Assembly (NCBI RefSeq): GCF_014646375.1
Contig: NZ_BMNI01000004.1
Span: 202,060 to 266,059, forward strand
Direction: 5' to 3'
DNA: 64,000 nt
Origin: Nocardioides phosphati
GTDB lineage: Bacteria; Actinomycetota; Actinomycetes; Propionibacteriales; Nocardioidaceae
The notes under the pieces are model-generated. The model ran no database searches and had not been told where the DNA came from. It saw only the letters and a list, made by a program, of their open reading frames with translations. Below, piece by piece: positions 46,818-56,483 of this stretch. Every line of letters begins with the position of its first letter. Position 1 is the first letter of the stretch. The position numbers and the translations under genes are program-made.

Positions 46818-47666
46818 TCAGGCGAGGCCACCGAAGGGGACGCCGAGCTCGGCGAGCTTCGCCTCTCCCCCGTCGATCGCCGTCAGCACCCATGCGCCGG
46901 CCGCCGTCATGGCGACGGTGTGCTCGAAGTGGGCGGCCCAGGAGCCGTCCTGCGACGCGATCGTCCACTCGTCGTCGTACGTCTTCCAGCGGTGCGAGCC
47001 AAACGTGACCATCGGCTCGATGGCCAGCGCGAGGCCGCGCTCGACCTTCGGCCCACGACCCGGGCGACCGTAGTTGGGGACGTCGGGAGCCATGTGAAGC
47101 TCGGTGCCGATGCCGTGGCCGGTGAAGTCCTGGAGGATCCCCCACGTGCCGCCGGTCGGGTGCGCCTGACCCTGGATGTGGGCCTCGACCGCTGCCGAGA
47201 CGTCGGTGACCCGGCCGCCGAGGCGGAGGGCGGCGATGCCGGCCCAGAGCGACTCCTCGGTGACCCGGAGCAGCTCACGGACGTCGTCGCCGATGGCGGC
47301 GTCACCACCGACGGGGACGGTGATGGCGGAGTCGCCGTGCCAGCCCTCCACGATCGCGCCGCAGTCGATCGACACGATGTCGCCCTCGACCAGCACCCGG
47401 TCGTTGGGGATGCCGTGGACGATCTCGTCGTTGACCGACGCGCAGATCGTGGCCGGGAACGGCGGGTGGCTGTAGCCCTTGAACGACGGGATACCGCCGC
47501 CGGAGCGGATGGTGTCCTCCGCGATCGCGTCCAGCTCGAGGGTGGTGACGCCCGGCTTGACCGCCGCGCGTACCGCCTCGAGCGCCTGACCCGTGAGCAG
47601 GCCGGCCTTCCGCATGACGCGGAGCTGGTCCGGGCTCTTGATCTCGACGCGACCGCGGAGGGCCAC
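46818..47666 (-). CDS. map: Type I methionine aminopeptidase
   Basis: 282 residues from GTG 47666, three bases after the adk stop. Metal ligands of the pita-bread fold are visible: Asp in DCGAI, Asp in GDSAITV, His in GHGIGTELH, Glu in IEPMV and Glu in HFEHTV. It removes the initiator methionine. It belongs to the secY-adk-map unit. Confidence 0.95.
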   Translation of the reverse strand: MALRGRVEIKSPDQLRVMRKAGLLTGQALEAVRAAVKPGVTTLELDAIAEDTIRSGGGIPSFKGYSHPPFPATICASVNDEIVHGIPNDRVLVEGDIVSIDCGAIVEGWHGDSAITVPVGGDAAIGDDVRELLRVTEESLWAGIAALRLGGRVTDVSAAVEAHIQGQAHPTGGTWGILQDFTGHGIGTELHMAPDVPNYGRPGRGPKVERGLALAIEPMVTFGSHRWKTYDDEWTIASQDGSWAAHFEHTVAMTAAGAWVLTAIDGGEAKLAELGVPFGGLA

Positions 47667-47669
47667 TAC

Positions 47670-48254
47670 TCAGCCCTTGACTTCGGTCTGCAGGGTCTCG
47701 ACGACCGCGGCGATGCGCGCCGCGACCTCGTCGATGGTGCCGATGCCGTCGACCTCGTGCAGGATCCCGCGCTCGGCGTAGATCGGGACGAGCGCAGCGG
47801 TCTCGGCGTCGTAGACGTCCTGACGCTTGCGGATGACCTCTTCGGTGTCGTCCGCACGGCCGCTGGTCTCGGCGCGCTTGATCATGCGCTGGACGAGCTC
47901 CTCGCGGTCCGCGACCACGAGCGAGATCACGCCGTCGAGCTTGGCGCCCATGGAGGCGAGGATGTCGTCGAGCTCGGCGACCTGGTCAGCGGTGCGCGGG
48001 TAGCCGTCGAGCACGAACGCCGTGGCGTCGGGCTGGGCGAGGCGGTCACGGACCATGCCGTTGGTGACCTCGTCGGGGACGTACTGCCCGGCGTCCATGT
48101 AGGACTGGGCGAGCTTGCCCAGCTCGGTCTGGTTCGCGAGGTTCTCGCGGAACATGTCGCCGGTGGAGATGTGGGCGCCGTCGATGCTCGTGGCGAGATC
48201 GACAGCCTGGGTGCCCTTGCCCGCACCCGGCGGGCCCATGATGAGAAGACGCAT
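47670..48254 (-). CDS. adk: Adenylate kinase
   Basis: 194 residues from ATG 48254, overlapping the secY stop (TGATG). The P-loop GPPGAGKGT is at 7-15, DGYPRTADQ near 84, and the short LID form has no zinc Cys. It balances AMP, ADP and ATP. The short length matches actinobacterial Adk. Confidence 0.96.
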   Translation of the reverse strand: MRLLIMGPPGAGKGTQAVDLATSIDGAHISTGDMFRENLANQTELGKLAQSYMDAGQYVPDEVTNGMVRDRLAQPDATAFVLDGYPRTADQVAELDDILASMGAKLDGVISLVVADREELVQRMIKRAETSGRADDTEEVIRKRQDVYDAETAALVPIYAERGILHEVDGIGTIDEVAARIAAVVETLQTEVKG

Positions 48255-49558
48255 CAGCGGAGGAATCCTTCGTAGTTGCGCTGCTGGAGCTGGCTCTCGA
48301 TCTGCTTCACCGTGTCGAGTGCGACTCCGACCATGATGAGGATGGACGTACCACCGAACGGGAACTTCTGGCTGGCGTGCAGCACCGCGAAGGCGATGAG
48401 CGGGATCAGCGAGATCAGACCGAGGTAGAGAGCGCCGGGCAGCGTGATTCGGGACAGGACGTACGCGAGGTAGTCCTCGGTCGGCTTGCCCGCCCGGATC
48501 CCGGGGATGAAGCCGCCGTACTTCTTCATGTTGTCCGCGACCTCAGCCGGGTTGAACGTGATCGAGACGTAGAAGTAGGTGAAGAAGATGATCAGGCCGA
48601 AGTAGAGGGCCATGTACAGGGGGTGGTCGCCGCCCACGAGGTAGTCGTTGAGCCACTTGACCCACTTCGCCTGGTCGGTCTTGCCCTGGTTGAACTGCAC
48701 GGCCATGGCCGGGAGGTACAGCAGGGAGCTGGCGAAGATGACGGGGATGATGCCGGCCTGGTTGACCTTCAGCGGGATGTACGTCGAGGAGCCGCCGAAC
48801 ATCTTGCGGCCGACCATGCGACGGGCGTACTGCACCGGGATGCGGCGCTGCGCCTGCTCGATGAAGATGACGCCGGCGATGATGACCAGGCCGATGACCA
48901 TGACGGTCGCGAACGTCGCCCAGCCCTTGCTGGTCTTCACGCCCCAGAGCGCGCCCGGGAAGGTCGCGACGACCTGGGTGAAGATGAGGATCGACATGCC
49001 GTTGCCGATGCCGCGGTCGGTGATCAGCTCGCCGAGCCACATGATCACGGCGGTGCCTGCGGTCATCGTGACGACCATGACCAGGAAGACCTGGATGCTG
49101 TCGTTGTTGTAGAGGAGGTCCTCCTTGCAGCCCTGGAGCAGCTGCCCCGAGCGCGCAAGGGCGACGATGCCGGTGGCCTGCAGCAGCGCAAGCGCCAGCG
49201 TGAGGTACCGGGTGTACTGCGTGATCTTCTGCTGACCCGCCTGGCCCTCCTGCTTGAGCGCCTCGAGTCGCGGGATCACCACGACGAGGAGCTGCAGGAT
49301 GATGCTCGCGGTGATGTACGGCATGATGCCGAGCGCGAAGATCGTGAGCTGCAGCAGCGCTCCACCGGAGAACAGGTTGATCAGGTTGTAGACGCTGTTG
49401 TCCTTCATCCCGTTGAGGCAGGACTCCACGTGGGAGACGTTGACTCCGGGGGCAGGGATCTGTGACCCGAGCCGGAACAGGACGATGACGAAGAGCACGA
49501 ACAGCAGCTTGCGTCGCAGGTCCGGCGTCCGGAAGGCGTTGATGAACGCGCCCAGCAC
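48254..49558 (-). CDS. secY: Preprotein translocase subunit SecY
   Basis: 434 residues from GTG 49558, with AGAGGAT upstream. Ten predicted transmembrane helices; the plug region IPAPGVN and FSGGALLQLTIFALGIMPYI are typical, as is the cytoplasmic loop AQRRIPVQYARRMVG. It forms the Sec channel with SecE and SecG, which are not in the window. A terminator-type hairpin and a 164-bp gap separate it from rplO. Confidence 0.97.
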   Translation of the reverse strand: MLGAFINAFRTPDLRRKLLFVLFVIVLFRLGSQIPAPGVNVSHVESCLNGMKDNSVYNLINLFSGGALLQLTIFALGIMPYITASIILQLLVVVIPRLEALKQEGQAGQQKITQYTRYLTLALALLQATGIVALARSGQLLQGCKEDLLYNNDSIQVFLVMVVTMTAGTAVIMWLGELITDRGIGNGMSILIFTQVVATFPGALWGVKTSKGWATFATVMVIGLVIIAGVIFIEQAQRRIPVQYARRMVGRKMFGGSSTYIPLKVNQAGIIPVIFASSLLYLPAMAVQFNQGKTDQAKWVKWLNDYLVGGDHPLYMALYFGLIIFFTYFYVSITFNPAEVADNMKKYGGFIPGIRAGKPTEDYLAYVLSRITLPGALYLGLISLIPLIAFAVLHASQKFPFGGTSILIMVGVALDTVKQIESQLQQRNYEGFLR

Positions 49559-49640
49559 GTGATCCTCTTCTCAGTTGCAGCAGCAGACAGACAGAAGCCC
49601 GGCGGCCTCCACTCAGGGAGTGGCCGGCACGGGCTCGGGA

Positions 49641-49646
49641 AGCCTA
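49641..49646 (-). promoter_or_regulatory. -10-like box TAGGCT upstream of secY
   Basis: TAGGCT on the minus strand between the rplO terminator and secY, giving a leader of about 75 nt. No clear -35 is seen. Confidence 0.4.
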
Positions 49647-49672
49647 ACAGGCGGGTGTGTGACGGAAACCGC

Positions 49673-49706
49673 GCGAGGGGCGCCGGACGAATCCGGCGCC
49701 CCTCGC
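49673..49706. terminator. Perfect 14-bp hairpin between rplO and secY
   Basis: GCGAGGGGCGCCGG and its exact complement around a 6-bp loop, 16 bp after the rplO stop. It probably ends the spc transcript and leaves secY-adk-map to its own promoter. Confidence 0.85.
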
Positions 49707-49722
49707 ATGGTGCTTGCCTCGA

Positions 49723-50166
49723 TCAGGCGACGGTAACCGAACCGCCGGCCGCCTCGATCTTCTCCTTGGCAGAGCCGGAGAAGGCGTCAGCGGTGACCTG
49801 GACGGCGACGGTGATGTCGCCCGTGCCCAGGACCTTGACCGGGTGGCCGTCGCGCACAGCGCCCTTGGCCACGAGGTCCGCGACGGTGATCGTGCCGCCC
49901 TCGGGGAAGAGCTCCGAGATGCGGTCCAGGTTCACGACCTGGGAGACCACCTTGAACGGGTTCTTGAAGCCCTTGAGCTTCGGCAGACGCATGTGGATCG
50001 GCATCTGGCCACCCTCGAAGGCAACCGGAACCTGGTAACGCGCCTTGGTGCCCTTGGTACCACGACCGGCGGTCTTACCCTTGGAGGCCTCACCACGACC
50101 CACGCGGGTCTTGGCGGTCTTGGCACCCGGGGCGGGACGCAGGTGGTGCAGCTTCAGAGCGGCCAT
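49723..50166 (-). CDS. rplO: 50S ribosomal protein L15
   Basis: 147 residues from ATG 50166. The Gly/Arg/Lys-rich N-terminus ([17 protein letters not shown]) and [16 protein letters not shown] are diagnostic. It ends in [10 protein letters not shown]. It starts one base after the rpmD stop and closes the spc cluster. Confidence 0.97.
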   Translation of the reverse strand: MAALKLHHLRPAPGAKTAKTRVGRGEASKGKTAGRGTKGTKARYQVPVAFEGGQMPIHMRLPKLKGFKNPFKVVSQVVNLDRISELFPEGGTITVADLVAKGAVRDGHPVKVLGTGDITVAVQVTADAFSGSAKEKIEAAGGSVTVA

Positions 50167-50167
50167 G

Positions 50168-50350
50168 TCAGTTGACCTCCTCGACCGTCACGAGGTGACG
50201 GACCGTGTTGACCATGCCCCGGATCTCCGGGCGGTCTTCCTTGACGACCACGTCGCCGATCCGCTTGAGACCGAGCGTGCGCAGGGTCTCGCGCTGGTTC
50301 TGCTTCAGACCGACCTTGCCGCGGAGCTGAGTCACCTTGAGCTGAGCCAT
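50168..50350 (-). CDS. rpmD: 50S ribosomal protein L30
   Basis: 60 residues from ATG 50350, overlapping the rpsE stop. It begins [22 protein letters not shown] and contains LGLKRIGD and VNTVRHLV. Normal length; located between rpsE and rplO as expected. Confidence 0.96.
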   Translation of the reverse strand: MAQLKVTQLRGKVGLKQNQRETLRTLGLKRIGDVVVKEDRPEIRGMVNTVRHLVTVEEVN

Positions 50351-50964
50351 CAGGAAGACACCTCCGCACGGGCCTTGAGCAGAGCAGCCGGGGCAACGTG
50401 CTCGACGGGGAGACCGCGACGGGCCGCAACGGCCTCCGGCTCCTCGAGCATCTTGAGCGCCTCGACCGTCGCGTGGACGATGTTGATCTGGTTGGACGAA
50501 CCGAGCGACTTGCTCAGGACGTCGTGAATGCCGGCGCACTCGAGTACGGCGCGAACCGGGCCACCAGCGATCACACCGGTACCGGGAGCGGCCGGCTTGA
50601 GCAGGACGACGCCTGCAGCCTTCTCGCCCTGGACCGGGTGGGGGATGGTGCCCTGGACACGGGGGACCTTGAAGAAGTGCTTCTTGGCCTCCTCAACACC
50701 CTTGGCGATGGCGGCCGGCACCTCCTTGGCCTTGCCGTAGCCGACGCCGACCATGCCTTCGCCGTCGCCGACGATCACCAGGGCGGTGAAGCTGAAGCGA
50801 CGACCACCCTTCACGACCTTGGCGACACGGTTGATCGCGACGACACGCTCGATGTAGGCGGTCTTGTCGGCGTTCTGGTCACCGCGACGACCGTCGCGGC
50901 CTCCACGACCGCCCGACTGGCGCTCGCCACCGGCGCGCTGACCGCGCTGCTGGGCTCCGCTCAT
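50350..50964 (-). CDS. rpsE: 30S ribosomal protein S5
   Basis: 204 residues from ATG 50964. An Arg/Gly-rich N-terminal extension (about 1-32, [14 protein letters not shown]) precedes the double-stranded-RNA-binding fold with [21 protein letters not shown]. The C-terminal domain has [15 protein letters not shown] [15 protein letters not shown]. It takes part in decoding accuracy. Confidence 0.97.
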   Translation of the reverse strand: MSGAQQRGQRAGGERQSGGRGGRDGRRGDQNADKTAYIERVVAINRVAKVVKGGRRFSFTALVIVGDGEGMVGVGYGKAKEVPAAIAKGVEEAKKHFFKVPRVQGTIPHPVQGEKAAGVVLLKPAAPGTGVIAGGPVRAVLECAGIHDVLSKSLGSSNQINIVHATVEALKMLEEPEAVAARRGLPVEHVAPAALLKARAEVSS

Positions 50965-50993
50965 CAGACTTTCCTCTTCTCTCTCTGTCGCAA

Positions 50994-51377
50994 TCAGAAG
51001 GTCAGACCGGCTTCGCGGGCGGAGTCCGCCAGCGCAGCGATGCGACCGTGGTACTTGTTACCGGCGCGGTCGAAGACGACCGCGTCGATACCGGCAGCCT
51101 TGGCGCGCTCGGCGACGAGCTCGCCGACCTTCTTCGCCTTGGCAGTCTTGTCGCCCTCGAAGGCGCGAACGTCCTTCTCCATGGTCGACGCGTACGCCAG
51201 CGTCTTGCCGACGAGGTCGTTGACGACCTGGACGGAGAGGTGCTTGGCGGACTTCGTCACGACGAGGCGCGGACGCTCCTCCGTGCCGGAGATCTTCTTG
51301 CGACCACGAACCTGGCGGCGCAGGCGCGAACGCACCCGAGCCGAGGTGTGCTTGTTGTTCTTGAGCGAGATAGCCAT
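50994..51377 (-). CDS. rplR: 50S ribosomal protein L18
   Basis: 127 residues from ATG 51377, overlapping the rplF stop (TGATG); GTG 51380 would add one residue. It binds 5S rRNA with L5. [17 protein letters not shown] and [12 protein letters not shown] are the conserved parts. Confidence 0.96.
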   Translation of the reverse strand: MAISLKNNKHTSARVRSRLRRQVRGRKKISGTEERPRLVVTKSAKHLSVQVVNDLVGKTLAYASTMEKDVRAFEGDKTAKAKKVGELVAERAKAAGIDAVVFDRAGNKYHGRIAALADSAREAGLTF

Positions 51378-51916
51378 CACTTACCAGCCTTTCCGACCTT
51401 GCGGCGGATGTGCTCGCCGGAGTAACGGACACCCTTGCCCTTGTACGGCTCGGGCTTGCGGAGCTTGCGGATGTTGGCCGCAACCTCACCCACGAGCTGC
51501 TTGTCGATGCCCTGGACGGCCAGCTTGACCGGACCGTCCGTGGTGAAGGTGATTCCCTCGGGGGCGTCGAAGGTGATCGAGTGCGAGTAGCCGAGCTGGA
51601 ACTCGAGCTGCGTCGGGCCCTTCGGCAGGACGCGGTAACCCACGCCGACGATCTCGAGCTTCTTCTCGTACCCGTCGGTGACACCGACGACCATGTTGTT
51701 GATCAGGGTCCGGGTCAGGCCGTGGTACGACTTCGCCTCGCGGCTGTCGTCCGGACGGATGACGTCGAGGACGCCCTCGTTCTTCTCGACCGTGATCGGC
51801 GCGACGACGTTGTGGGACAGGGTGCCCTTCGGGCCCTTGACGGTCACGAGGTCACCCTCGATGACCACGTCCACGTTCGCCGGGACCGTGATCGGGAGCT
51901 TGCCAATGCGCGACAT
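51377..51916 (-). CDS. rplF: 50S ribosomal protein L6
   Basis: 179 residues from ATG 51916: [16 protein letters not shown] at the start, [20 protein letters not shown], and the closing [16 protein letters not shown]. Two-domain protein at the base of the L7/L12 stalk. Normal length. Confidence 0.97.
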   Translation of the reverse strand: MSRIGKLPITVPANVDVVIEGDLVTVKGPKGTLSHNVVAPITVEKNEGVLDVIRPDDSREAKSYHGLTRTLINNMVVGVTDGYEKKLEIVGVGYRVLPKGPTQLEFQLGYSHSITFDAPEGITFTTDGPVKLAVQGIDKQLVGEVAANIRKLRKPEPYKGKGVRYSGEHIRRKVGKAGK

Positions 51917-51943
51917 GCTTCTTCTTCCTCTCTCGGTCTCAGG

Positions 51944-52363
51944 TCACCAGACGTAGGCGAGGACTTCGCCGCCCACGCCCTTCTGGTTCGCCTGGCGGTC
52001 GGTGAGCAGGCCCTGGGACGTCGAGATGATCGCGACGCCGAGACCGCCGAGCACCTTCGGGAGACCCGTGGACTTGGCGTAGACCCGGAGGCCCGGCTTG
52101 CTGATGCGGCGGACGCCAGCGATGGAACGCTCGCGGCTGCGGCCGTACTTGAGGGTGATCGTCAGCGTCTTGCCGACGGCCGGCTGGCCCTCGGAGTCGA
52201 CGTTGTCGGCGATCTCGTACGACGTGATGTAGCCCTCCTGCTTGAGGATGTCGGCGACACCCTGCTTCAGCTTGGAGTACGGCATGGCCACCGTGTCGTG
52301 GTACGCCTGGTTGGCGTTGCGCAGACGCGTGAGCATGTCTGCGATCGGGTCAGTCATCGTCAT
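51944..52363 (-). CDS. rpsH: 30S ribosomal protein S8
   Basis: 139 residues from ATG 52363; [18 protein letters not shown] is the usual actinobacterial beginning. C-terminal [22 protein letters not shown] is conserved. In E. coli, S8 represses the spc operon at the L5 start; such a site was not identified here. Confidence 0.97.
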   Translation of the reverse strand: MTMTDPIADMLTRLRNANQAYHDTVAMPYSKLKQGVADILKQEGYITSYEIADNVDSEGQPAVGKTLTITLKYGRSRERSIAGVRRISKPGLRVYAKSTGLPKVLGGLGVAIISTSQGLLTDRQANQKGVGGEVLAYVW

Positions 52364-52447
52364 GATGCGTGTTCTCTCTCTGCTGCGGTTTCCGCGCGCT
52401 CAGCGGCGGGACGGACCTTCAGCGATAGGTGGAAATCCGGGACCTGG

Positions 52448-52633
52448 TCACCAGGAGGACTTGGTCACGCCGGGGAGCTCGCCACGGTGAGCCATCTCCC
52501 GCAGGCAGATACGGCACAGGCCGAACTTGCGGTAGACGGCCTTCGGGCGGCCGCAGCGCTGGCAGCGGGTGTAGCCGCGGACAGCGAACTTCGGCTTGCG
52601 CGCGGCCTTGACCTTGAGCGAAGTCTTCGCCAT
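52448..52633 (-). CDS. rpsZ: 30S ribosomal protein S14, zinc type (type Z)
   Basis: 61 residues from ATG 52633. Cys24, Cys27, Cys40 and Cys43 form the CxxC-x12-CxxC zinc site. This is the short form; long zinc-free S14 paralogues occur elsewhere in actinobacteria. It starts one base after the rplE stop. Confidence 0.96.
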   Translation of the reverse strand: MAKTSLKVKAARKPKFAVRGYTRCQRCGRPKAVYRKFGLCRICLREMAHRGELPGVTKSSW

Positions 52634-52634
52634 G

Positions 52635-53195
52635 TCAGTTCTCCTTGAACGGGAAGCCGAGCTGCTTGAGCAGCGCGCGGCCCTGGTCGTCGGTGGTGGC
52701 CGTGGTGACGATGGTGATGTCCATGCCGCGCGACCGGTCGATCTTGTCCTGGTCGATCTCGTGGAACATGACCTGCTCGGTCAGACCGAACGTGTAGTTG
52801 CCACGGCCGTCGAACTGACCCGGGTTCAGACCACGGAAGTCGCGGATGCGCGGAAGCGCGAGCGACAGGAGGCGGTCGAGGAACTCCCACATGCGGTCGC
52901 CACGCAGCGTGACGTGCGCGCCGATCGGCATGCCCTCACGGAGCTTGAACTGGGCGATCGACTTGCGAGCCTTGGTCACGAGCGGCTTCTGGCCGGTGAT
53001 CGCGGTGAGGTCCTTGACCGCACCCTCGATCAGCTTCGAGTCCTTGGCGGCGTCGCCGACACCCATGTTGACGACGATCTTCACCAGGCCGGGAACCAGC
53101 ATGACGTTCGGCAGCTCGAACTCAGCCTGCAGCGCCGGGACGATGTCCGAGCGGTAGCGGGTCTTGAGACGCGGCTGGATGGTGGTCTCGGTCAT
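52635..53195 (-). CDS. rplE: 50S ribosomal protein L5
   Basis: 186 residues from ATG 53195, overlapping the rplX stop (TGATG). Conserved [29 protein letters not shown] and the [11 protein letters not shown] region. It carries 5S rRNA with L18. Confidence 0.97.
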   Translation of the reverse strand: MTETTIQPRLKTRYRSDIVPALQAEFELPNVMLVPGLVKIVVNMGVGDAAKDSKLIEGAVKDLTAITGQKPLVTKARKSIAQFKLREGMPIGAHVTLRGDRMWEFLDRLLSLALPRIRDFRGLNPGQFDGRGNYTFGLTEQVMFHEIDQDKIDRSRGMDITIVTTATTDDQGRALLKQLGFPFKEN

Positions 53196-53545
53196 CAGAT
53201 CTCCTCCCCCGTCTTGCGGGAGATGCGCACGGAGCGCTCCACGGTGTACGTCGAGCCGTCGGCACGCTTCTTGGTGCCCTCGACCTTCTTGAAGCCGATG
53301 CGGGTGACGCCGTCACCCTCGACCAGCATGACGTTCGAGACGTGGATCGGGGCCTCGACGGTCACGATGCCCGACTCCTGGCCCTGGGCCATCGCCTTGA
53401 CGTGCTTCTTGACCTGGTTGACGCCCTCGACGACGACACGGTCGTCCTCGCGCAGGACGGACAGGACCTTGCCGGTCGCGCCCTTGTCCTTGCCGGCGAT
53501 GACCTTGACGGTGTCACCAGTCTTGATGTTGATGTTCTTAGCCAT
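53195..53545 (-). CDS. rplX: 50S ribosomal protein L24
   Basis: 116 residues from ATG 53545. The KOW motif is in [20 protein letters not shown]. It starts early 50S assembly. It is 3 bp after the rplN stop; length fits the actinobacterial form. Confidence 0.97.
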   Translation of the reverse strand: MAKNINIKTGDTVKVIAGKDKGATGKVLSVLREDDRVVVEGVNQVKKHVKAMAQGQESGIVTVEAPIHVSNVMLVEGDGVTRIGFKKVEGTKKRADGSTYTVERSVRISRKTGEEI

Positions 53546-53548
53546 GGT

Positions 53549-53917
53549 TCACAGCACCTCCGGGGCGAGCGAGATGATCTTCATGAACTTCTTCTCGCGC
53601 AGCTCGCGGCCCACCGGACCGAAGATGCGGGTACCGCGGGGCTCACCGTCGTTCTTGAGGATGACGGCGGCGTTCTCGTCGAACTTGATGTAGGAACCGT
53701 CGGGACGACGGCGCTCCTTCACGGTCCGGACGATGACGGCCTTGACGACGTCACCCTTCTTGACGTTGCCACCGGGGATCGCGTCCTTCACGGTGGCGAC
53801 GATGACGTCACCGATACCGGCGTAGCGTCGACCCGAGCCACCGAGAACACGGATGCAGAGGACTTCCTTCGCACCGGTGTTGTCGGCGACCTTGAGTCGC
53901 GACTCCTGCTGGATCAT
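53549..53917 (-). CDS. rplN: 50S ribosomal protein L14
   Basis: 122 residues from ATG 53917 with CCAGGAGAAA upstream. [21 protein letters not shown] and [13 protein letters not shown] are diagnostic. It begins the spc part after a 124-bp gap with a hairpin, so a promoter may lie there. Confidence 0.97.
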   Translation of the reverse strand: MIQQESRLKVADNTGAKEVLCIRVLGGSGRRYAGIGDVIVATVKDAIPGGNVKKGDVVKAVIVRTVKERRRPDGSYIKFDENAAVILKNDGEPRGTRIFGPVGRELREKKFMKIISLAPEVL

Positions 53918-54005
53918 TGATTTCTCCTGGATGTCGAGCTGGTTCTCGCCGCCTCAGCGGGCAACGAGCCTTGCCGAACTTGCTTTGGAATCTGGGTCGG
54001 CCCCC

Positions 54006-54029
54006 GACCCCGACGCGTACGCCGGGGTC
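54006..54029. terminator. Hairpin in the rpsQ-rplN spacer
   Basis: GACCCCG (54006-54012) pairs with CGGGGTC (54023-54029). It marks the S10/spc boundary and could attenuate read-through from rpsQ. Confidence 0.5.
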
Positions 54030-54041
54030 AGCGGCCGGCGG

Positions 54042-54317
54042 TCACTTGGCCTTCTCGACGACCGAGACGAGGCGCCAACGCTTGGTGGCGGACAGCGGAC
54101 GGGTCTCCATGATCTGGACCCGGTCGCCGATGCCGCACTCGTTGTTCTCGTCGTGCGCCTTCAGCTTGATCGTGCGACGCATGACCTTGCCGTACAGGGC
54201 GTGCTTCACGCGGTCCTCGACGGACACGACGATCGTCTTGTCCATCTTGTCGCTGACGACCAGGCCCTCGCGGACCTTGCGGGCGTTGCGAGCCTCGGTG
54301 GTGGCGTTGTCGCTCAT
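54042..54317 (-). CDS. rpsQ: 30S ribosomal protein S17
   Basis: 91 residues from ATG 54317, overlapping the rpmC stop. OB-fold: [21 protein letters not shown] and the [14 protein letters not shown] end. Last gene of the S10 series. Confidence 0.96.
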   Translation of the reverse strand: MSDNATTEARNARKVREGLVVSDKMDKTIVVSVEDRVKHALYGKVMRRTIKLKAHDENNECGIGDRVQIMETRPLSATKRWRLVSVVEKAK

Positions 54318-54547
54318 CAGGCCTCCTCAGCCGTCGCACCCGGCGCCGTACGAATGCCGAGCTCGCGCTCGCGCACCACGGTGTAGATCCGGGCGATGTC
54401 CTTCTTGACCGTGCGGAGCCGGCCGTTGTTCTCCAGCTGGCCGGTGGCGGCCTGGAAGCGGAGGTTGAACAGCTCCTCCTTGGCCTCGCGGAGCTTGGCC
54501 TCGAGGTCAGTGTTGTTCAGCTCGTCGAGCTCGAAGGCGATAGCCAT
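54317..54547 (-). CDS. rpmC: 50S ribosomal protein L29
   Basis: 76 residues from ATG 54547, overlapping the rplP stop. Two helices: [26 protein letters not shown] and [20 protein letters not shown]. Near the tunnel exit, it helps dock trigger factor and SRP. Confidence 0.96.
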   Translation of the reverse strand: MAIAFELDELNNTDLEAKLREAKEELFNLRFQAATGQLENNGRLRTVKKDIARIYTVVRERELGIRTAPGATAEEA

Positions 54548-54966
54548 CAGAACTCACCCGCCTCTCGCGAAATGAAACGGCACTTCATGGGGAGCTTGTG
54601 GATCGCGCGGCGCATCGCCTCGCGGGCCACGTCCTCCGGAACACCGGAGAGCTCGAACATGACGCGGCCGGCCTTGACGTTGGCGACCCACCACTCCGGC
54701 GAACCCTTACCGGAACCCATGCGGGTCTCGGCCGGCTTCTTCGTGAGCGGACGGTCCGGGTAGATGTTGATCCACACCTTGCCGCCACGCTTGATGTGGC
54801 GGGTCATGGCGATACGCGCAGACTCGATCTGGCGGTTCGTCACGTAGTGCGGCTCAAGGGCCTGGATACCGAACTCGCCGAAGGCGAGGGTGGTACCGCC
54901 CTTGGCAACACCACGACGGTCCGGGTGGTGCTGCTTGCGGTGCTTGACACGACGCGGCATCAGCAT
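54547..54966 (-). CDS. rplP: 50S ribosomal protein L16
   Basis: 139 residues from ATG 54966 ([15 protein letters not shown]). Conserved [16 protein letters not shown] and the [20 protein letters not shown] loop. It is 4 bp after rpsC. It shapes the A and P site region of the 50S subunit. Confidence 0.97.
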   Translation of the reverse strand: MLMPRRVKHRKQHHPDRRGVAKGGTTLAFGEFGIQALEPHYVTNRQIESARIAMTRHIKRGGKVWINIYPDRPLTKKPAETRMGSGKGSPEWWVANVKAGRVMFELSGVPEDVAREAMRRAIHKLPMKCRFISREAGEF

Positions 54967-54970
54967 GGCG

Positions 54971-55804
54971 TCAGCCCTCCTGACCGGTGGTAGCAGCCTC
55001 GGCAGCCGGCGCCTCGACGGCGGCGGTGGCCTCGGCCGGAGCCTCGGCGCGGTCGGCACGAGCCGGACGGTCGCCGCGCGAACCACGGTTCGGACGCTCG
55101 CCGCCACGGCCGGCCGGACGGCCACCACGACCGGGCGCACCGGCACGGGCCGCAGCCTGCGCCTCACGCTCGGCGCGGGTGCCCGCGACCTCGCCCTTGT
55201 AGATCCAGACCTTCACGCCGATGCGGCCGAAGGTCGTCTTGGCCTCGTAGAAGCCGTAGTCGATGTCCGCACGCAGGGTGTGGAGCGGGACCTGGCCCTC
55301 GCGGTAGAACTCGGTGCGCGACATCTCGGCGCCGTTGAGGCGGCCCGAGCACTGGATCTTGACACCCTTGGCGCCGGAGCGCATCGAGGTCTGGATCGCC
55401 TTCTTCATCGCACGACGGAACTGCACGCGACCAGAGAGCTGCTCGGCAACGCCCTGGGCGACGAGCTGCGCCTCGATCTCGGGGTTCTTGACCTCGAGGA
55501 TGTTCAGCTGGACCTGCTTGCCGGTCAGCTTCTCGAGCTCGCCGCGGATGCGGTCGGCCTCGGCGCCACGGCGACCGATGACGATGCCCGGGCGGGCCGT
55601 GTGGATGTCCACACGGACGCGGTCACGGGTGCGCTCGATCTCGACCTTGGCGATGCCGGCGCGGTCCATGCCCTTGGAGAGGAGCTTGCGGATCGCGACG
55701 TCCTCACCGACGTACGCGGAGTACAGCTTGTCGGCGTACCAACGCGACTTGTGGTCGGTCGAGATGCCGAGACGGAAGCCGTTCGGGTGGATCTTCTGAC
55801 CCAT
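54971..55804 (-). CDS. rpsC: 30S ribosomal protein S3
   Basis: 277 residues from ATG 55804: [13 protein letters not shown] at the start, then a KH domain with [16 protein letters not shown]. The S3 body ends near 212; the last ~65 residues are an Ala/Arg/Gly then Ala/Glu-rich tail ([15 protein letters not shown], ending [11 protein letters not shown]). E. coli S3 is 233 residues. S3 has mRNA-helicase activity at the entry tunnel. Confidence 0.97.
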   Translation of the reverse strand: MGQKIHPNGFRLGISTDHKSRWYADKLYSAYVGEDVAIRKLLSKGMDRAGIAKVEIERTRDRVRVDIHTARPGIVIGRRGAEADRIRGELEKLTGKQVQLNILEVKNPEIEAQLVAQGVAEQLSGRVQFRRAMKKAIQTSMRSGAKGVKIQCSGRLNGAEMSRTEFYREGQVPLHTLRADIDYGFYEAKTTFGRIGVKVWIYKGEVAGTRAEREAQAAARAGAPGRGGRPAGRGGERPNRGSRGDRPARADRAEAPAEATAAVEAPAAEAATTGQEG

Positions 55805-55806
55805 GC

Positions 55807-56205
55807 TCAGGCCTCCTTCGGCTGAACGACGAGCGTGATGTGCGAGGTGCGCTTGTTGATGCGCGTCGCGCGACCCTGGGCACGCGGACGCCAGCGCTTC
55901 ATGGTCGGACCCTCGTCCACGCGGGCGACGCTGACGACCAGGTCGGCGGCGTTGAGGCCCTCGGTGGTCTCGGCGTTCGCGATCGCGGACTCGAGGACCT
56001 TGTAGACGGTCTCGGCGGCAGCCTGCGGCGCGAACTGCAGGAGCGACAGCGCGTCCTCGACCGGAAGACCGCGGACCATGTCGACGACACGGCGGGCCTT
56101 CATCGGCGTGATGCGCTGGAAGCGGGCGACGGCGAAGGCGCCCGGCTGGTCACCGAGGAGCGACTTGCGACGGTCGCTGGTGGCGGTACGAGCAGCGGCG
56201 GTCAT
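55807..56205 (-). CDS. rplV: 50S ribosomal protein L22
   Basis: 132 residues from ATG 56205 (ATGA overlap with rpsS). Conserved [11 protein letters not shown] and the tunnel-loop region [22 protein letters not shown] short Thr/Ala-rich N-terminal extension of about 18 residues precedes the fold. The loop is a known macrolide-resistance site in other species; nothing unusual is seen. Confidence 0.97.
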   Translation of the reverse strand: MTAAARTATSDRRKSLLGDQPGAFAVARFQRITPMKARRVVDMVRGLPVEDALSLLQFAPQAAAETVYKVLESAIANAETTEGLNAADLVVSVARVDEGPTMKRWRPRAQGRATRINKRTSHITLVVQPKEA

Positions 56206-56483
56206 CGACGCTTCCCCTTCCGGTCTTCCTTCACGTGACCCTTGTAGGTACGCGTCGGAGCGAACTCACCCAGCTTGTGACCGACCATGGAGTCGGAGAC
56301 GAAGACCGGGACGTGCTTGCGACCGTCGTGCACCGCGATCGTGTGTCCGATGAAGGACGGCAGGATCATGGACCGGCGCGACCAGGTCTTGATGACGTTG
56401 TGGGTGCCCTTCTCGTTCTCGGCGTCCACCTTCTTGAGCAGGTGGCCGTCGACGAAGGGGCCCTTCTTGAGACTGCGCGGCAT
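56202..56483 (-). CDS. rpsS: 30S ribosomal protein S19
   Basis: 93 residues from ATG 56483, overlapping the rplB stop (TAATG). [17 protein letters not shown] and [14 protein letters not shown] are diagnostic. It binds the head of 16S rRNA next to S13. Confidence 0.97.
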   Translation of the reverse strand: MPRSLKKGPFVDGHLLKKVDAENEKGTHNVIKTWSRRSMILPSFIGHTIAVHDGRKHVPVFVSDSMVGHKLGEFAPTRTYKGHVKEDRKGKRR

